Shown: in pieces, positions 27,935-36,609 of the stretch
Numbering within the stretch: position 1 is the stretch's first letter
How the letters are laid out: every line of letters begins with the position of its first letter
NCBI RefSeq assembly: GCF_900102525.1
Contig: NZ_FNBZ01000003.1
Location: 372,001-436,000 of the forward strand
DNA: 64,000 nt
Reading direction: 5' to 3'
DNA from: Allobosea robiniae
Lineage (GTDB): Bacteria > Pseudomonadota > Alphaproteobacteria > Rhizobiales > Beijerinckiaceae
Position numbers and translations under genes: made by a program
Notes under the pieces: generated by a model
Told to the model about the DNA's origin: nothing
Seen by the model: only the letters and a program-made list of their open reading frames with translations
Database searches by the model: none

Positions 27935-28519
27935 ATGAAGACCCTGTCCATCTCGACCCTGACGATCTGCGGCATCGAGGAACTGCCCGGCAACAGCGCC
28001 CGCGAGGTGACGCATGTGCTCTCGGTGATCGATCCCGACCGGGCCGAGATCGATGCCTTCGGGACCTATGGCGAGCATCATCGCGTCACGCTGCGCTTCC
28101 ACGACATCATCGATCCGCTCCCCGGCCAGATCATGCCGACGCCGGAACATGTCGGCGAGATCCTGAATTTCGGCGAGGGCCTGCGCGGGACCGCGTCCGG
28201 CCGCGTCAAGGGCCATCTGCTGGTGCATTGCCATATGGGCATCTCGCGCTCGACCGCGGCGATGATGACGCTGATGGCGCAGGCCGATGCGGCCGAGGAC
28301 GAGGATGCGTTGTTCGCCCGCCTGCGCGAGATCCGGCCGCAGGCCTGGCCGAACTCGGTGATGATCGGCTTCGCCGACGAGCAGCTCGGCCGCGGCGGCC
28401 GGCTGACGCAGGCGCTGCGGCGGCACTACGCCCACCAGCTCGAGATGCAGCCGAAATACCGGACCTGGATGAACGATCTCGGCCGCAAGCGCGAGATCGA
28501 GATGGGTCTCATCCTCTGA
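27935..28519 (+). CDS. Tyrosine/dual-specificity protein phosphatase
   Basis: A 194-residue cytosolic phosphatase. The P-loop VHCHMGISRS gives Cys99 as nucleophile and Arg105 as phosphate binder (HCx5R); FHDIIDP near residues 56-62 supplies the likely general acid Asp. The family is the small bacterial DSP-like group annotated as tyrosine phosphatase family protein. The ATG at 27935 has GCGGAGG about 9 nt upstream. It is convergent with the MuiA-like gene. The substrate is not known. Confidence 0.85.
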   Translation: MKTLSISTLTICGIEELPGNSAREVTHVLSVIDPDRAEIDAFGTYGEHHRVTLRFHDIIDPLPGQIMPTPEHVGEILNFGEGLRGTASGRVKGHLLVHCHMGISRSTAAMMTLMAQADAAEDEDALFARLREIRPQAWPNSVMIGFADEQLGRGGRLTQALRRHYAHQLEMQPKYRTWMNDLGRKREIEMGLIL

Positions 28520-28534
28520 GCGAAGGCTGCCGGC

Positions 28535-30241
28535 TCACTTCCCCGGCAGCGGCTGCTCTTCGTAGGAGAGTTCGCGGTCGCCGGGCCATTTGATGCGGTA
28601 GGCGAGCTTGATCTCCTTCTCGGCGCCGGGGGCGAGATCGAAGGTCCAGGCGGCGACGCCGCGGCGGTCGCCGACCTGCTTCTCGGTCGGCGGGGTGGTC
28701 TGGGCGGCGATGGTTTCGACCGTGATTCCGCTGCTCTCCGAGAAGGGGATGCGCTCCAGCACGGTGACCTTGACCGGCTTCGCATGCAGGCTCTTCACCA
28801 CCGTGCGGAACTCGCGCAGGTCGGTGCGGGTCTGGCCGAGCCAGCTCGGATCGTTCTCGCGGCGCTTTACCGGCGCGAACGAGACCTTGATGCGATCATC
28901 GGCGCCGAAGCCGAGCTCGACCTTGTCGCCGGGCGCGACCAGATTGAACTGGCCCATGCCGACATAGGTGCCGTCGCGATGCAGCGCGACGCGGCCGGCC
29001 AGAAGCGGCGCCTCCTCGTCATGGACGAAGCCGGCTTCGAGATAGGCCTTCTGCTCAAGCTCGGGGACTGTGCGGGCGGCGAGCGTCGCCTCGGTCTTGC
29101 GCTGGGTCAGCGTCACCGTCTTGGAGGTGCCGTCCTGCGGGATCGAGGCGCGGCCGGGCACCTGGAAATTCGCCTGATAGGCACCGGCCTCGATCGTGGC
29201 GACCTGGATGTCGGCAGGCTTGGCCGTGACGGCGCGCTGTGATTGCTTGGCCAACGCGTCCGCCATGGCCTCGGCTTCCGCCTTGGCACGGCCGGCCATC
29301 GGAGCAGGCGCGGCGCTGACGCGCGGGCGGCTCTCATAGACCACCGGCGGCTCGAAGAAGGCGACCTGCATCGGCGTCAGTTCCGGCGCGCGCGTGCCCC
29401 CAGCGGAGCGCGTCGTCGAGAGGGTCAGCGCGACATCGTCCCAGGCCTCGCCGCTGCGCTGGCGAATCTCGGCGCGGCGCGTCAGGGCGATTTCCGGCTT
29501 CTCGCCGGTCGTCGTCAGTCGCGCCTCGTAGGTCGGAGTCCAGTTCGCGCCGGTAACGCGATAAGTGACGGTGAACTCGGCCGCGACCGGCTGCGGCGCC
29601 TCGACGGCGATGGCGATGTCGCGCTTCGGCGCACCGGGGCGGCCGGCCGGCGGGCGGGCGCGCTCCAGTGCGGCAATCTCGGCCTCGACATCGGAGAGGC
29701 GGTTGCGGGTGCCGCGCAATTCGTCCTGGACCTTGACCAGTGCGGTGCCGATCGCCTCGAACACCGCCGGCCAGTCGCCGACGGGCAGGGCCTTGCCGTC
29801 GGGGCCGAGCTTGTCGGGGCCGACCTGCGCGAAGCGCTCGATCGTGGCGCGCTTCGCTTCGATAGCGCCGATCTGGCCGGAGAGCTTCTCCTTCTCGTCG
29901 CGCAGCGTCTTGAGCTTCTCTTCCATCACCGTGTCGAGCACGGGCTTGGCATCGCCCGGCGTAATGCGGACATCGACCGCGCCGACCGAGAAGGCCCCGT
30001 CACCCAGTCCTTGCGCCAAGCCCTTGCCCTCCACGCGAATGGAAGCGGGGTCGATCGTCGCCGGCAGGCCGCGCAGCACGATCTGCGAGACGCCCTGCAG
30101 CAGGTCGGCCTTGCCGAGCCGCGTCACCACCGCCCCGTCCGGAAAGACCGTGACGCGGTCGATCCGGCTCGACAATTCAGTCTCGGCTGCGACGGCGAGG
30201 CCGGGTGCGAGAAACAGGGCTGCGGCAATATGGCTTCGCAT
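28535..30241 (-). CDS. Mucoidy inhibitor MuiA-like protein (DUF4139/DUF4140)
   Basis: A 568-residue secreted protein. A signal peptide (MRSHIAAALFLAPGLAVAAE) is followed by the DUF4140 N-domain (SSRIDRVTVFPDGAVVTR), a coiled coil at about 90-135 and 185-205, and the DUF4139 domain with VTYRVTGANWTPTYEARL and a beta-rich C-terminus (LAYRIKWPGDRELSYEEQP). Family members are named for mucoidy inhibition but have no settled mechanism. An AGGGG site overlaps two possible starts, 30250 and 30241; the latter gives better spacing and signal peptide. Confidence 0.82.
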   Translation of the reverse strand: MRSHIAAALFLAPGLAVAAETELSSRIDRVTVFPDGAVVTRLGKADLLQGVSQIVLRGLPATIDPASIRVEGKGLAQGLGDGAFSVGAVDVRITPGDAKPVLDTVMEEKLKTLRDEKEKLSGQIGAIEAKRATIERFAQVGPDKLGPDGKALPVGDWPAVFEAIGTALVKVQDELRGTRNRLSDVEAEIAALERARPPAGRPGAPKRDIAIAVEAPQPVAAEFTVTYRVTGANWTPTYEARLTTTGEKPEIALTRRAEIRQRSGEAWDDVALTLSTTRSAGGTRAPELTPMQVAFFEPPVVYESRPRVSAAPAPMAGRAKAEAEAMADALAKQSQRAVTAKPADIQVATIEAGAYQANFQVPGRASIPQDGTSKTVTLTQRKTEATLAARTVPELEQKAYLEAGFVHDEEAPLLAGRVALHRDGTYVGMGQFNLVAPGDKVELGFGADDRIKVSFAPVKRRENDPSWLGQTRTDLREFRTVVKSLHAKPVKVTVLERIPFSESSGITVETIAAQTTPPTEKQVGDRRGVAAWTFDLAPGAEKEIKLAYRIKWPGDRELSYEEQPLPGK

Positions 30242-30385
30242 CGAAATCATCCCCTCCAGGTCGCAATCACGTCGCCGTGATTGGCGCTGCCGAATTCGGC
30301 GTGCCCAAGGCGGAATTGGGCCGGAATGCGGATAGGCGGGGGATGCGCCGGAAGCGTCCTGCATTTGCAGGAGCGATCCGGCAAC

Positions 30386-31132
30386 TCAATGGCCCGGATG
30401 CAGCGCGTCGTTCAGATAGATGCAGGCGAGCACGGTGAAGACATAGGCCTGCAGCACCGCGACCATGAATTCGAACGCCGTGAGCGCGACCGTCATCAGC
30501 AGCGGCAGCGGCGCCAGCAACGAGGTGCTGACGCCAGCCGCGAGCAGCGCCGCGACGAAGCTGCCGAAGACCTTGAGCGCGATATGGCCGCCGAGCAGGT
30601 TGGCGAAGAGGCGCAGGCTCAGCGAGATCGGCCGCGACAGGAAGGAGACGATCTCGATCAGCGTGATGAAGGGCAAAAGCCATTTCGGCACGTCGGAGGG
30701 CACGAAGAGCCTGAGGAAGCCGAAGCCATGGCGCAGCACGCCGTAACCGACGACGGTCGCCATCACCAGCATGGCGAGCGCGAAGGTCACGACGATATGG
30801 CTGGTGACGGTGAAGGCGCCTGGGATCATGCCGAACAGGTTGAGCACCAGCACGAACATGAAAAGCGAGAAGATCAGCGGCAGGAAGCGCATGCCCTCGC
30901 GCCCGGTCGCGTCGGTCAGCGTCTTCGCGACGAATTCGTAGAGCATCTCCGCCAGCGCCTGGGCGCGGCTGGGGACGATGGCGCGCGAGCGCGTCGCCAG
31001 AATCAGCCCGCCGGCGATCGCGGCGGTGGCGAGAACCATCATCAGGGACGCGTTGGTGAAGCCGAGGTCGAGCCCCCCGATGCGCAGTGGAACGAGGGTC
31101 TTGACGATGAACTGGTCGCTGGGATTGGCCAC
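30386..31132 (-). CDS. atpB: F0F1-type ATP synthase subunit a, orphan
   Basis: Subunit a forms the proton half-channels of F0. The 248-residue protein has about six membrane helices and keeps the essential Arg174 in ISLSLRLFANLLGGH, with the helix-4 and helix-6 polar residues (GMIPGAFTVTSH, FEFMVAVLQAYVFTVL). The GTG at 31132 gives the Hyphomicrobiales-like start MANPSDQF; a longer frame to 31210 lacks family residues. No atpI, atpE or atpF gene is next to it: MuiA-like lies downstream and sugE upstream. It may be a second copy or a dispersed F0 gene. Confidence 0.88.
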   Translation of the reverse strand: MANPSDQFIVKTLVPLRIGGLDLGFTNASLMMVLATAAIAGGLILATRSRAIVPSRAQALAEMLYEFVAKTLTDATGREGMRFLPLIFSLFMFVLVLNLFGMIPGAFTVTSHIVVTFALAMLVMATVVGYGVLRHGFGFLRLFVPSDVPKWLLPFITLIEIVSFLSRPISLSLRLFANLLGGHIALKVFGSFVAALLAAGVSTSLLAPLPLLMTVALTAFEFMVAVLQAYVFTVLACIYLNDALHPGH

Positions 31133-31278
31133 GGCGAGGGGCCTCCGCTCACGGGGTTGCGCGACGCCGCGGAGCATTCCGCGTCGTGGGGCCGTCCCCT
31201 GTGAGTTCACGAAGGCCGCGGGTCGTCCCGAGGCGCGGTCTGCCTAGAAGGCGCCGGCCGCTTTGGCAAGAGCGGCTG

Positions 31279-31596
31279 TCAGCTCGCCGAGAGCTTCATC
31301 ATGACGAGGCCCGAGACGATCAGCAGGGCGGCGGCGATGCGCATCGGCGTCAGCGCCTCGCCGAGCACGGTCACGCCGACGACGAAGGCACCAACTGCGC
31401 CGATGCCGGTCCAGATCGTATAGGCCGTCCCGAGCGGCAGCGAACGCATCGCCAGTGAGAGCAGGGCGAAGCTGCCGATCATCGTGACGATGGTGATCAC
31501 GGTGGGCATCGGGCGCGTGAAGCCGTCCGACTGCTTCATGGTGAAAGCCCAGACGATCTCGAGAATGCCGGCGGAAAACAGATAGAGCCACGCCAT
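31279..31596 (-). CDS. sugE: SMR-family guanidinium exporter (Gdx/SugE)
   Basis: A 105-residue, four-helix small multidrug resistance protein working as an antiparallel dimer. Glu13 in AGILEIVWAFTMK is the proton- and substrate-binding residue, and the sequence around it together with SLPLGTAYTIWTGIGA is of the SugE/Gdx type, which exports guanidinium rather than lipophilic cations. The start at 31596 has GGGGGA about 8 nt upstream. A guanidine-II riboswitch-like element precedes it, which supports the guanidinium role independently. Confidence 0.92.
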   Translation of the reverse strand: MAWLYLFSAGILEIVWAFTMKQSDGFTRPMPTVITIVTMIGSFALLSLAMRSLPLGTAYTIWTGIGAVGAFVVGVTVLGEALTPMRIAAALLIVSGLVMMKLSAS

Positions 31597-31615
31597 AGCG
31601 GGTCCCCCATGGTTT

Positions 31616-31663
31616 GCCGGGTCGTCCCGGCACATGTCCCAGGTTGGGGGAGGTCGTGGCCTC
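31616..31663 (-). promoter_or_regulatory. Guanidine-II (mini-ykkC) riboswitch candidate
   Basis: On the minus strand, upstream of sugE, two short hairpins each present an ACGA loop. The second (31616-31631) is GCCGGG-ACGA-CCCGGC, a perfect 6-bp stem carrying the family core GGGACGACCC. The first (31650-31663) is GAGG-CCACGA-CCTC, a weaker version with two extra loop bases. An 18-nt linker separates them and the Shine-Dalgarno sequence GGGGGA follows. The guanidine-II class has exactly this two-hairpin ACGR layout and often controls sugE/gdx. Confidence 0.75.
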
Positions 31664-31710
31664 GCGGGTGCTGATCTAGTGATCGCCCAGCGTCATGGCA
31701 AGGTCACGGC

Positions 31711-32592
31711 TCAGGCGCGCCCGCGCGCGCTGGCGTGCGGCTTGACCCGATGTTCCATGAAGTTGCGGAGCTCGGTGACGCGGCGCTCGGCATCGAGCAC
31801 CTCGCGGTCGAGGCCATGCGCCCAGGCGACATCCTGCCGGTCCGGATCGGCGTCGAGCGTGCGCAGATCGTCGAGCCAGGCCTTTGCCGAAGCTTCGTCC
31901 TTGCGGAAGCCTTCCTCGATCAGCAGCGGCACCATGCGGCCGAGGATTGCGGCCATCTGCTTGAGCGAGAATTCGGGATGGTACTGCACGCCCCAGAAGG
32001 TGCCGCCATTGTGCCGGATCTCGGCGGCCTGGACCTGGCTGTAGGCGTTGGAGGCGAGGATCGTCGTGCCGTGCGCGGGCAGCGCGACGGTGTCGAGATG
32101 GATGGCCGGGGCATCGAAGGCGGCCGGGCGGCTGGCGAGCAGCCTGTGACCACGACCTGCTTCGGTCGGCGTGATCCGGCGGGCGAAGCCGGTCTCGCGG
32201 CCCTTCGGATTGGCGGTGACGGTGCCGCCGGCCGCGACGGAGCCGACCTGGACGCCCCAGCAGGAGCCGAAGCAGGGCGTGCCGCTGGCATAGATCGCCC
32301 GCATCAGTTCGACCTGCCGGGTCACGGGCGGGGTGATGTCGTAGATGTGCAGGGCGGAACCGGTCAGGAAGATGCCGTCATAGGATTCGAGCCCGGCACT
32401 GTCCGGCAGGTTGGCGCCCTCGTCGGCCGGCAGGCAGATATCGGAAACGATGCCCGGCGCGATCGCCGCGATCTCCGCCGCATAGGCCTCGCCATAGGCC
32501 ATGCCGTAAGCCTTGCGCAGCCCTTCGCGTGTCTCGTGCATGTTGCCGTCGACGAAGAGCAGGCGGAGCGGGCGGGCGCTGGTTTCGATCAT
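31711..32592 (-). CDS. Class I glutamine amidotransferase (GATase1) protein
   Basis: A 293-residue protein whose N-terminal 235 residues form a GATase1 domain: nucleophile Cys111 in FGSCWGVQ and the His205-Pro-Glu207 of VQYHPEF complete the triad. It resembles stand-alone GMP-synthase-like amidotransferases that hydrolyse gamma-glutamyl bonds. The C-terminal 50 residues are a charged helical tail (REVLDAERRVTELRNFMEHRV). It is divergent from the EamA gene with an 83-bp gap. The acceptor or real substrate is not known. Confidence 0.85.
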   Translation of the reverse strand: MIETSARPLRLLFVDGNMHETREGLRKAYGMAYGEAYAAEIAAIAPGIVSDICLPADEGANLPDSAGLESYDGIFLTGSALHIYDITPPVTRQVELMRAIYASGTPCFGSCWGVQVGSVAAGGTVTANPKGRETGFARRITPTEAGRGHRLLASRPAAFDAPAIHLDTVALPAHGTTILASNAYSQVQAAEIRHNGGTFWGVQYHPEFSLKQMAAILGRMVPLLIEEGFRKDEASAKAWLDDLRTLDADPDRQDVAWAHGLDREVLDAERRVTELRNFMEHRVKPHASARGRA

Positions 32593-32642
32593 CGGGATAT
32601 TCCGCAGGGATGCGCAGGGCGACGGGCAGGTGTGCGCCCGAT

Positions 32643-32652
32643 CTCATATGAG
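32643..32652. promoter_or_regulatory. Short palindrome in divergent promoter region
   Basis: CTCATATGAG is a perfect 10-bp palindrome between the GATase gene (minus) and EamA gene (plus). It could be an operator for either; no regulator gene is next to it. Confidence 0.25.
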
Positions 32653-32675
32653 CGGGGTACACGCAAGGGTATTGC

Positions 32676-33614
32676 ATGAGCCCTTTCTCGCAACAGGGCC
32701 GAAACGTGCACCCCACCCAGACCTGGCTGCAACGCGCCTGGGGCAATGCTTACCTGCTGATGGTGCTGACCACATTGATGTGGGCCGGCAATGCCGTGGC
32801 GAGCCGGCTCGCCGTCGGCAACATCTCGCCGATGATGCTGACCTCGCTGCGCTGGGTGGCGGTCTGCGCGATCATGCCCTGGCTGCTGCGCGACCAGTTG
32901 CGGACGCATTGGCCGGTGCTGCGGGCGCATTGGCGGCTGATCGCCTTGCTCGGTGCGCTCGGTTTCACCACCTTCAACACGCTGATGTATCTCGCAGCCT
33001 ATTCGACCAGCGCGATCAATATCGGCATCCTGCAAGGCTCGATCCCGGTCTTCGTGCTGATGGGCGCCTTCCTGGTGTTCCGCACGCGGATCACCCTGAT
33101 GCAGGGGATCGGCGTCGCGGTCACGCTGCTCGGCGTCGTGGTCACCGCGAGCCGCGGCGACATCCATACCCTGTTGGCCTTTCGCTTCGTGCCGGGCGAC
33201 GTGCTGATGATCATCGCCTGCGTGCTCTATGCCGGCTTCACCGTCGGCGTCCGCAAGCGGCCGCCGGTGCCGGGCCTCGTCTTCTTCATAGCGATGGCGA
33301 GCTTCGCCTGCGTCGCGTCGCTGCCGCTGCTCGCGACCGAGATCGCGCTGGGACGTTCCTATATCCCGACGACGCAGGGCTGGCTGATCCTCGCCTTCAC
33401 GGTGATCTTCCCCTCAATGGTCTCGCAGCTTTCCTTCATGCGGGCGATCGAACTGATCGGGCCCGGCCGGGCCGGCGTCTTCGTCAATCTCGTGCCGGTC
33501 TTCGCGCCGATCCTGGCCGTGCTGATCATCGGTGAGCCCTTCGGGCTCTATCACGCGCTGGCGCTGGTGCTGGTGCTCGGCGGCATCTTCATCGCAGAGC
33601 GATTGGGGCGGTAG
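32676..33614 (+). CDS. EamA/DMT-family transporter
   Basis: A 312-residue protein with ten predicted helices in two EamA repeats (TTLMWAGNAVASRLAVG in helix 1; TFNTLMYLAAYSTSAINIGI in helix 3-4; second repeat from about 155). It ends with a conserved VFAPILAVLIIGEPFGLYHALAL-like stretch of drug/metabolite exporters. It is divergent from the GATase gene and convergent with the beta-lactamase gene across a repeat. The substrate is unknown. Confidence 0.85.
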   Translation: MSPFSQQGRNVHPTQTWLQRAWGNAYLLMVLTTLMWAGNAVASRLAVGNISPMMLTSLRWVAVCAIMPWLLRDQLRTHWPVLRAHWRLIALLGALGFTTFNTLMYLAAYSTSAINIGILQGSIPVFVLMGAFLVFRTRITLMQGIGVAVTLLGVVVTASRGDIHTLLAFRFVPGDVLMIIACVLYAGFTVGVRKRPPVPGLVFFIAMASFACVASLPLLATEIALGRSYIPTTQGWLILAFTVIFPSMVSQLSFMRAIELIGPGRAGVFVNLVPVFAPILAVLIIGEPFGLYHALALVLVLGGIFIAERLGR

Positions 33615-33625
33615 TACGTCTCGCC

Positions 33626-33720
33626 GTCATTCTCGGGCGAAGCGAAGCGCAGACCCGAGAATCTCTTGCAAGGAAGAGGGGCTTTCGTGCCCAGAGATGC
33701 TCGGGTCAGGCCCGAGCATG
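33626..33720. repeat. Bipartite GTCAT repeat, inverted order
   Basis: Left half ATTCTCGGGC-GAAGCGAAGCGCA-GACCCGAGAAT and right hairpin ATGCTCGGG-TCAGG-CCCGAGCAT. The order of halves is reversed compared with 22190. It lies between convergent genes. Confidence 0.72.
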
Positions 33721-33742
33721 GCGCCGGCTCAGACGACCGCTC

Positions 33743-34744
33743 TCAGCGCAGCGCCGAAACCGCGAGCCGCGCGACATCCGCCAGAGCCGCCTCCCGCTCC
33801 TTGGCATCGGCGCGGGAACCCGCGAGATAGGTCACGATGACGAAGCGCCGGCCGTCCGGCAGCGTCGCGATGCCGATATCGTTGGTGGCGTGGTTGATTC
33901 CATCCGTCGTCAGCCCGGCGCCGGTGCGGTGGGCGAGCCGGGAGCCCGCTGGCAGTCCCGCCTTGATGCGATCGGCGCCGACCTTGGTCTCGGTGATGAT
34001 CTGCGTCAGCAAGGCGGCATGCGCGGGGTCGCGCAGCCAATTGCCCTTGGCGAAGGCCTCCAGGAACTGCGCGCTGGCCTCCGGGGTCGAGGCGTCGCGC
34101 TTGTCCTTGAGCGCGTTCGACAGGGCGGCGATGCGCAGGCGCGGCCGCATCGCCTTGAGCTCGGCGCGGAAGGCCTTCTCGTCGACGACCTGATCCCAGC
34201 CGAAGCCCTTGAGCCCGTAGATCTCCGGCTGGAACTGCCGCTCGTAGCGATCGATCGATAGGCCGGTGACGCCACCATCGCGCAGCATCTTCGTCACCAC
34301 CTGCGGCCCGCCGATCTCGCGCATCAAGAGGTCGGCGGCGGTGTTGTCGCTCTCGCCGGCGGCGAGGCGGATCAATTCGCGCAGCGGATAGTCGTTGCGC
34401 TCGCCCTTGAAGGCCTTGGCGAGCGGGCTGTGGAACAGCGAGAAATCCTTGCGGGTGACCGTGATCGGCTGGTCGAGCCTGAACTTCCCCGCCTCCACCT
34501 GCTGCAGCACGGCGACGGCCAGCGGCAGCTTGAACACGCTCTGCATCGGGAAGGTCTCGGAGCCGCGATGCGACCAGAGCTTGCGGTCGCGCAAGTCCAT
34601 CAGCGCGACGCCGAGGCGGCCCTCGGCCTGCTGCTCGATGCCCTCGATCGCCTTGTCGAGCTTGTCGCGGTCCCAGTCGGCGAGGGCCGGGACGGCCGTC
34701 AGGCAGGCGAGGGCTGTGGCGGCGAGGCGAAGGCGGGCAGACAT
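33743..34744 (-). CDS. bla: Class A beta-lactamase
   Basis: A 333-residue secreted serine beta-lactamase. A signal peptide (ends near ALAD, residue 23) precedes the catalytic Ser69-Val-Phe-Lys72, Ser132-Asp-Asn134 and a third box reading Arg273-Thr-Gly in place of Lys-Thr-Gly, as in the CARB/PSE carbenicillinases. The presumed general-base Glu168 lies in RYERQF, and about 30 extra residues after the omega loop make the protein longer than the usual 290. It follows serA on the minus strand. A perfect hairpin covers its ribosome site. Confidence 0.9.
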   Translation of the reverse strand: MSARLRLAATALACLTAVPALADWDRDKLDKAIEGIEQQAEGRLGVALMDLRDRKLWSHRGSETFPMQSVFKLPLAVAVLQQVEAGKFRLDQPITVTRKDFSLFHSPLAKAFKGERNDYPLRELIRLAAGESDNTAADLLMREIGGPQVVTKMLRDGGVTGLSIDRYERQFQPEIYGLKGFGWDQVVDEKAFRAELKAMRPRLRIAALSNALKDKRDASTPEASAQFLEAFAKGNWLRDPAHAALLTQIITETKVGADRIKAGLPAGSRLAHRTGAGLTTDGINHATNDIGIATLPDGRRFVIVTYLAGSRADAKEREAALADVARLAVSALR

Positions 34745-34749
34745 GGAAA

Positions 34750-34775
34750 TCCCCTGTGGCGCGCACCACAGGGGA
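34750..34775 (-). terminator. Hairpin between serA and bla, covering the bla ribosome site
   Basis: On the minus strand: perfect 10-bp stem TCCCCTGTGG / CCACAGGGGA with a 6-nt loop, then TTTCC and the bla ATG. The AGGGGA of the 3' arm is also the only Shine-Dalgarno sequence of bla. It may end serA transcription, hold bla translation off, or both. Confidence 0.6.
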
Positions 34776-34813
34776 CGAGAATTGCGGCGGCGCTGGGGCG
34801 CCGGACCGGCGGA

Positions 34814-36403
34814 TCAGAACTTGAGGCGCCGGGCGCGCTTGACCATCGGGATCGCGTGGATCTTGTCGAGCAACTCATCCGAGATCGGCTCGTCGACCGC
34901 GACATAGCAGATCGCGTCGCCGCCGGGCTTGTCGCGGCCGAGCGCGAAGGTCGCGACATTGACGCCGGCGCCGCCGAGCAACGAGCCGAACTGGCCGATG
35001 AAGCCCGGCTTGTCGGCATTGCGGACGTAGAGCATGTGCGGCGCGAACTCGGCATCGATGGCGATGTCGCGGACCTCGACGATGCGCGGCTTGCCGTCAT
35101 GGAAGACGGTGCCCGAGGCATGGCGCGGCATATCCTCGGCCTCGACGACGATGCGGATGACGCTTTCGAGATTGCCGGCGACCTCGCGGGTCAATTCCTC
35201 GACGACGATGCCCTTCTCCTTCGCCACCATGGCCGAGTTGACCATGTTGATCTCGGGCAGGAACGGCCTGAGCACGCCGGTGATCGCGGCAGCCGAGATC
35301 GCCTTGAGGTTGAGGCTCGCGACCGCGCCCTCGTACTCGATGCGGATGCCCTTGACCGGCGCTTCCGTGAGCTGGCCGAGGAAGGAGCCGAGCTTTTCGG
35401 CGAGATCGACGAAAGGCTTCACGCGCGGGGCTTCTTCCGCCGTGATCGAGGGGAAGTTGACCGCGTTGGTGATCGCGCCCTTCAGCAGGTAGTCGCTCAT
35501 CTGCTCGGCGACCTGCAGGGCGACATTCTCCTGCGCCTCGTTGGTGGAAGCGCCGAGATGCGGCGTGCAGACCACGTTGTCGAGGCCGAAGAGCGGGTTC
35601 GCCTCGGCCGGCTCCTGCGAGAACACGTCGAAGGCGGCACCGGCGACATGGCCGGACTTGATCAGGTCGGCCAGCGCCTGCTCGTCGACGAGGCCGCCGC
35701 GGGCGCAGTTGATGATCCGCACGCCCTTCTTCGTCTTCGCCAGGTTCTCGGCCGAGAGGATGTTCTTGGTCTTCTCGGTCATCGGCACGTGCAGCGTGAT
35801 GAAGTCGGCGCGCTTCAAAAGGTCTTCCAGCTCGACCTTCTCGACGCCCAGCGCGACGGCGCGTTCCGGCGAGAGATAGGGGTCATAGGCGATGACGCGC
35901 ATCTTCAGGCCGATGGCGCGCTCGGCGACGATCGAGCCGATATTGCCGGCGCCGATCAGGCCCAGCGTCTTGGCCGTGATCTCGACGCCCATGAAGCGGT
36001 TCTTCTCCCACTTCCCGGCCTGGGTCGAGGTATCGGCCGAGGGGATCTGGCGGGCGAGCGCGAACATCATGGCGATGGCGTGCTCGGCGGTGGTGATCGA
36101 GTTGCCGAAGGGCGTGTTCATCACGATCACGCCGCGCGCGGTGGCGGCGGGGATCTCGACATTGTCGACGCCGATGCCGGCGCGGCCGATGACCTTCAGG
36201 TTCGTCGCCTGCTCCAGCAGTTTGGCGGTCGCCTTGGTGGCCGAGCGGATGGCGAGGCCGTCATAATCGCCGATGATCGCGGCGAGCTTGTCCTTGTCCT
36301 TGCCGAGGTTCGGATCGAAGGTCACGTCGATGCCACGGTCCTTGAAGATCTGGACGGCGGCGGGGGAGAGAGCGTCGGAAATCAGGACTTTCGGGGCGGA
36401 CAT
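34814..36403 (-). CDS. serA: D-3-phosphoglycerate dehydrogenase
   Basis: The first enzyme of serine synthesis, oxidising 3-phosphoglycerate with NAD. The 529-residue long form has the Rossmann motif GLIGAGNIGS near residue 148, GRAGIGVDNV near 75, NCARGGLVDE with the catalytic Arg, and the His in CTPHLGASTNEAQ, then the allosteric substrate-binding domain (320-450) and a C-terminal ACT domain (GFIGQFGSLLGGAGVNVATF). It follows serC on the same strand, with a repeat at 36478 between them. Confidence 0.97.
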   Translation of the reverse strand: MSAPKVLISDALSPAAVQIFKDRGIDVTFDPNLGKDKDKLAAIIGDYDGLAIRSATKATAKLLEQATNLKVIGRAGIGVDNVEIPAATARGVIVMNTPFGNSITTAEHAIAMMFALARQIPSADTSTQAGKWEKNRFMGVEITAKTLGLIGAGNIGSIVAERAIGLKMRVIAYDPYLSPERAVALGVEKVELEDLLKRADFITLHVPMTEKTKNILSAENLAKTKKGVRIINCARGGLVDEQALADLIKSGHVAGAAFDVFSQEPAEANPLFGLDNVVCTPHLGASTNEAQENVALQVAEQMSDYLLKGAITNAVNFPSITAEEAPRVKPFVDLAEKLGSFLGQLTEAPVKGIRIEYEGAVASLNLKAISAAAITGVLRPFLPEINMVNSAMVAKEKGIVVEELTREVAGNLESVIRIVVEAEDMPRHASGTVFHDGKPRIVEVRDIAIDAEFAPHMLYVRNADKPGFIGQFGSLLGGAGVNVATFALGRDKPGGDAICYVAVDEPISDELLDKIHAIPMVKRARRLKF

Positions 36404-36477
36404 GGGAAGCTCCGGCTGGCGCCGCGCTGCACGTGGAGCGGTCTGGCGCGTGAACTCGATGAACTTGAAATAAGCGG

Positions 36478-36589
36478 GTCATCCCGGGCGACCGAAGGGA
36501 GACCCGGGATCCATTCCGGAGCGCTTCCTTGGGAAGCTTCAGGCATGGATCCCGGATCTGCGCCACTTGCGTGGCTTGTCCGGGATGAC
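36478..36589. repeat. Bipartite GTCAT...ATGAC repeat, CCCGGG subtype, inside ser operon
   Basis: Ends GTCATCCCGGG and CCGGGATGAC are inverted; inner arms ATCCCGG and GGATCCAT/ATGGATCC pair across a GAAGC / GCTTC centre. The structure is longer (112 bp) than the other copies. It lies between serC and serA. Confidence 0.7.
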
Positions 36590-36609
36590 GGCGCGCGGGT
36601 GGAAAGCGC

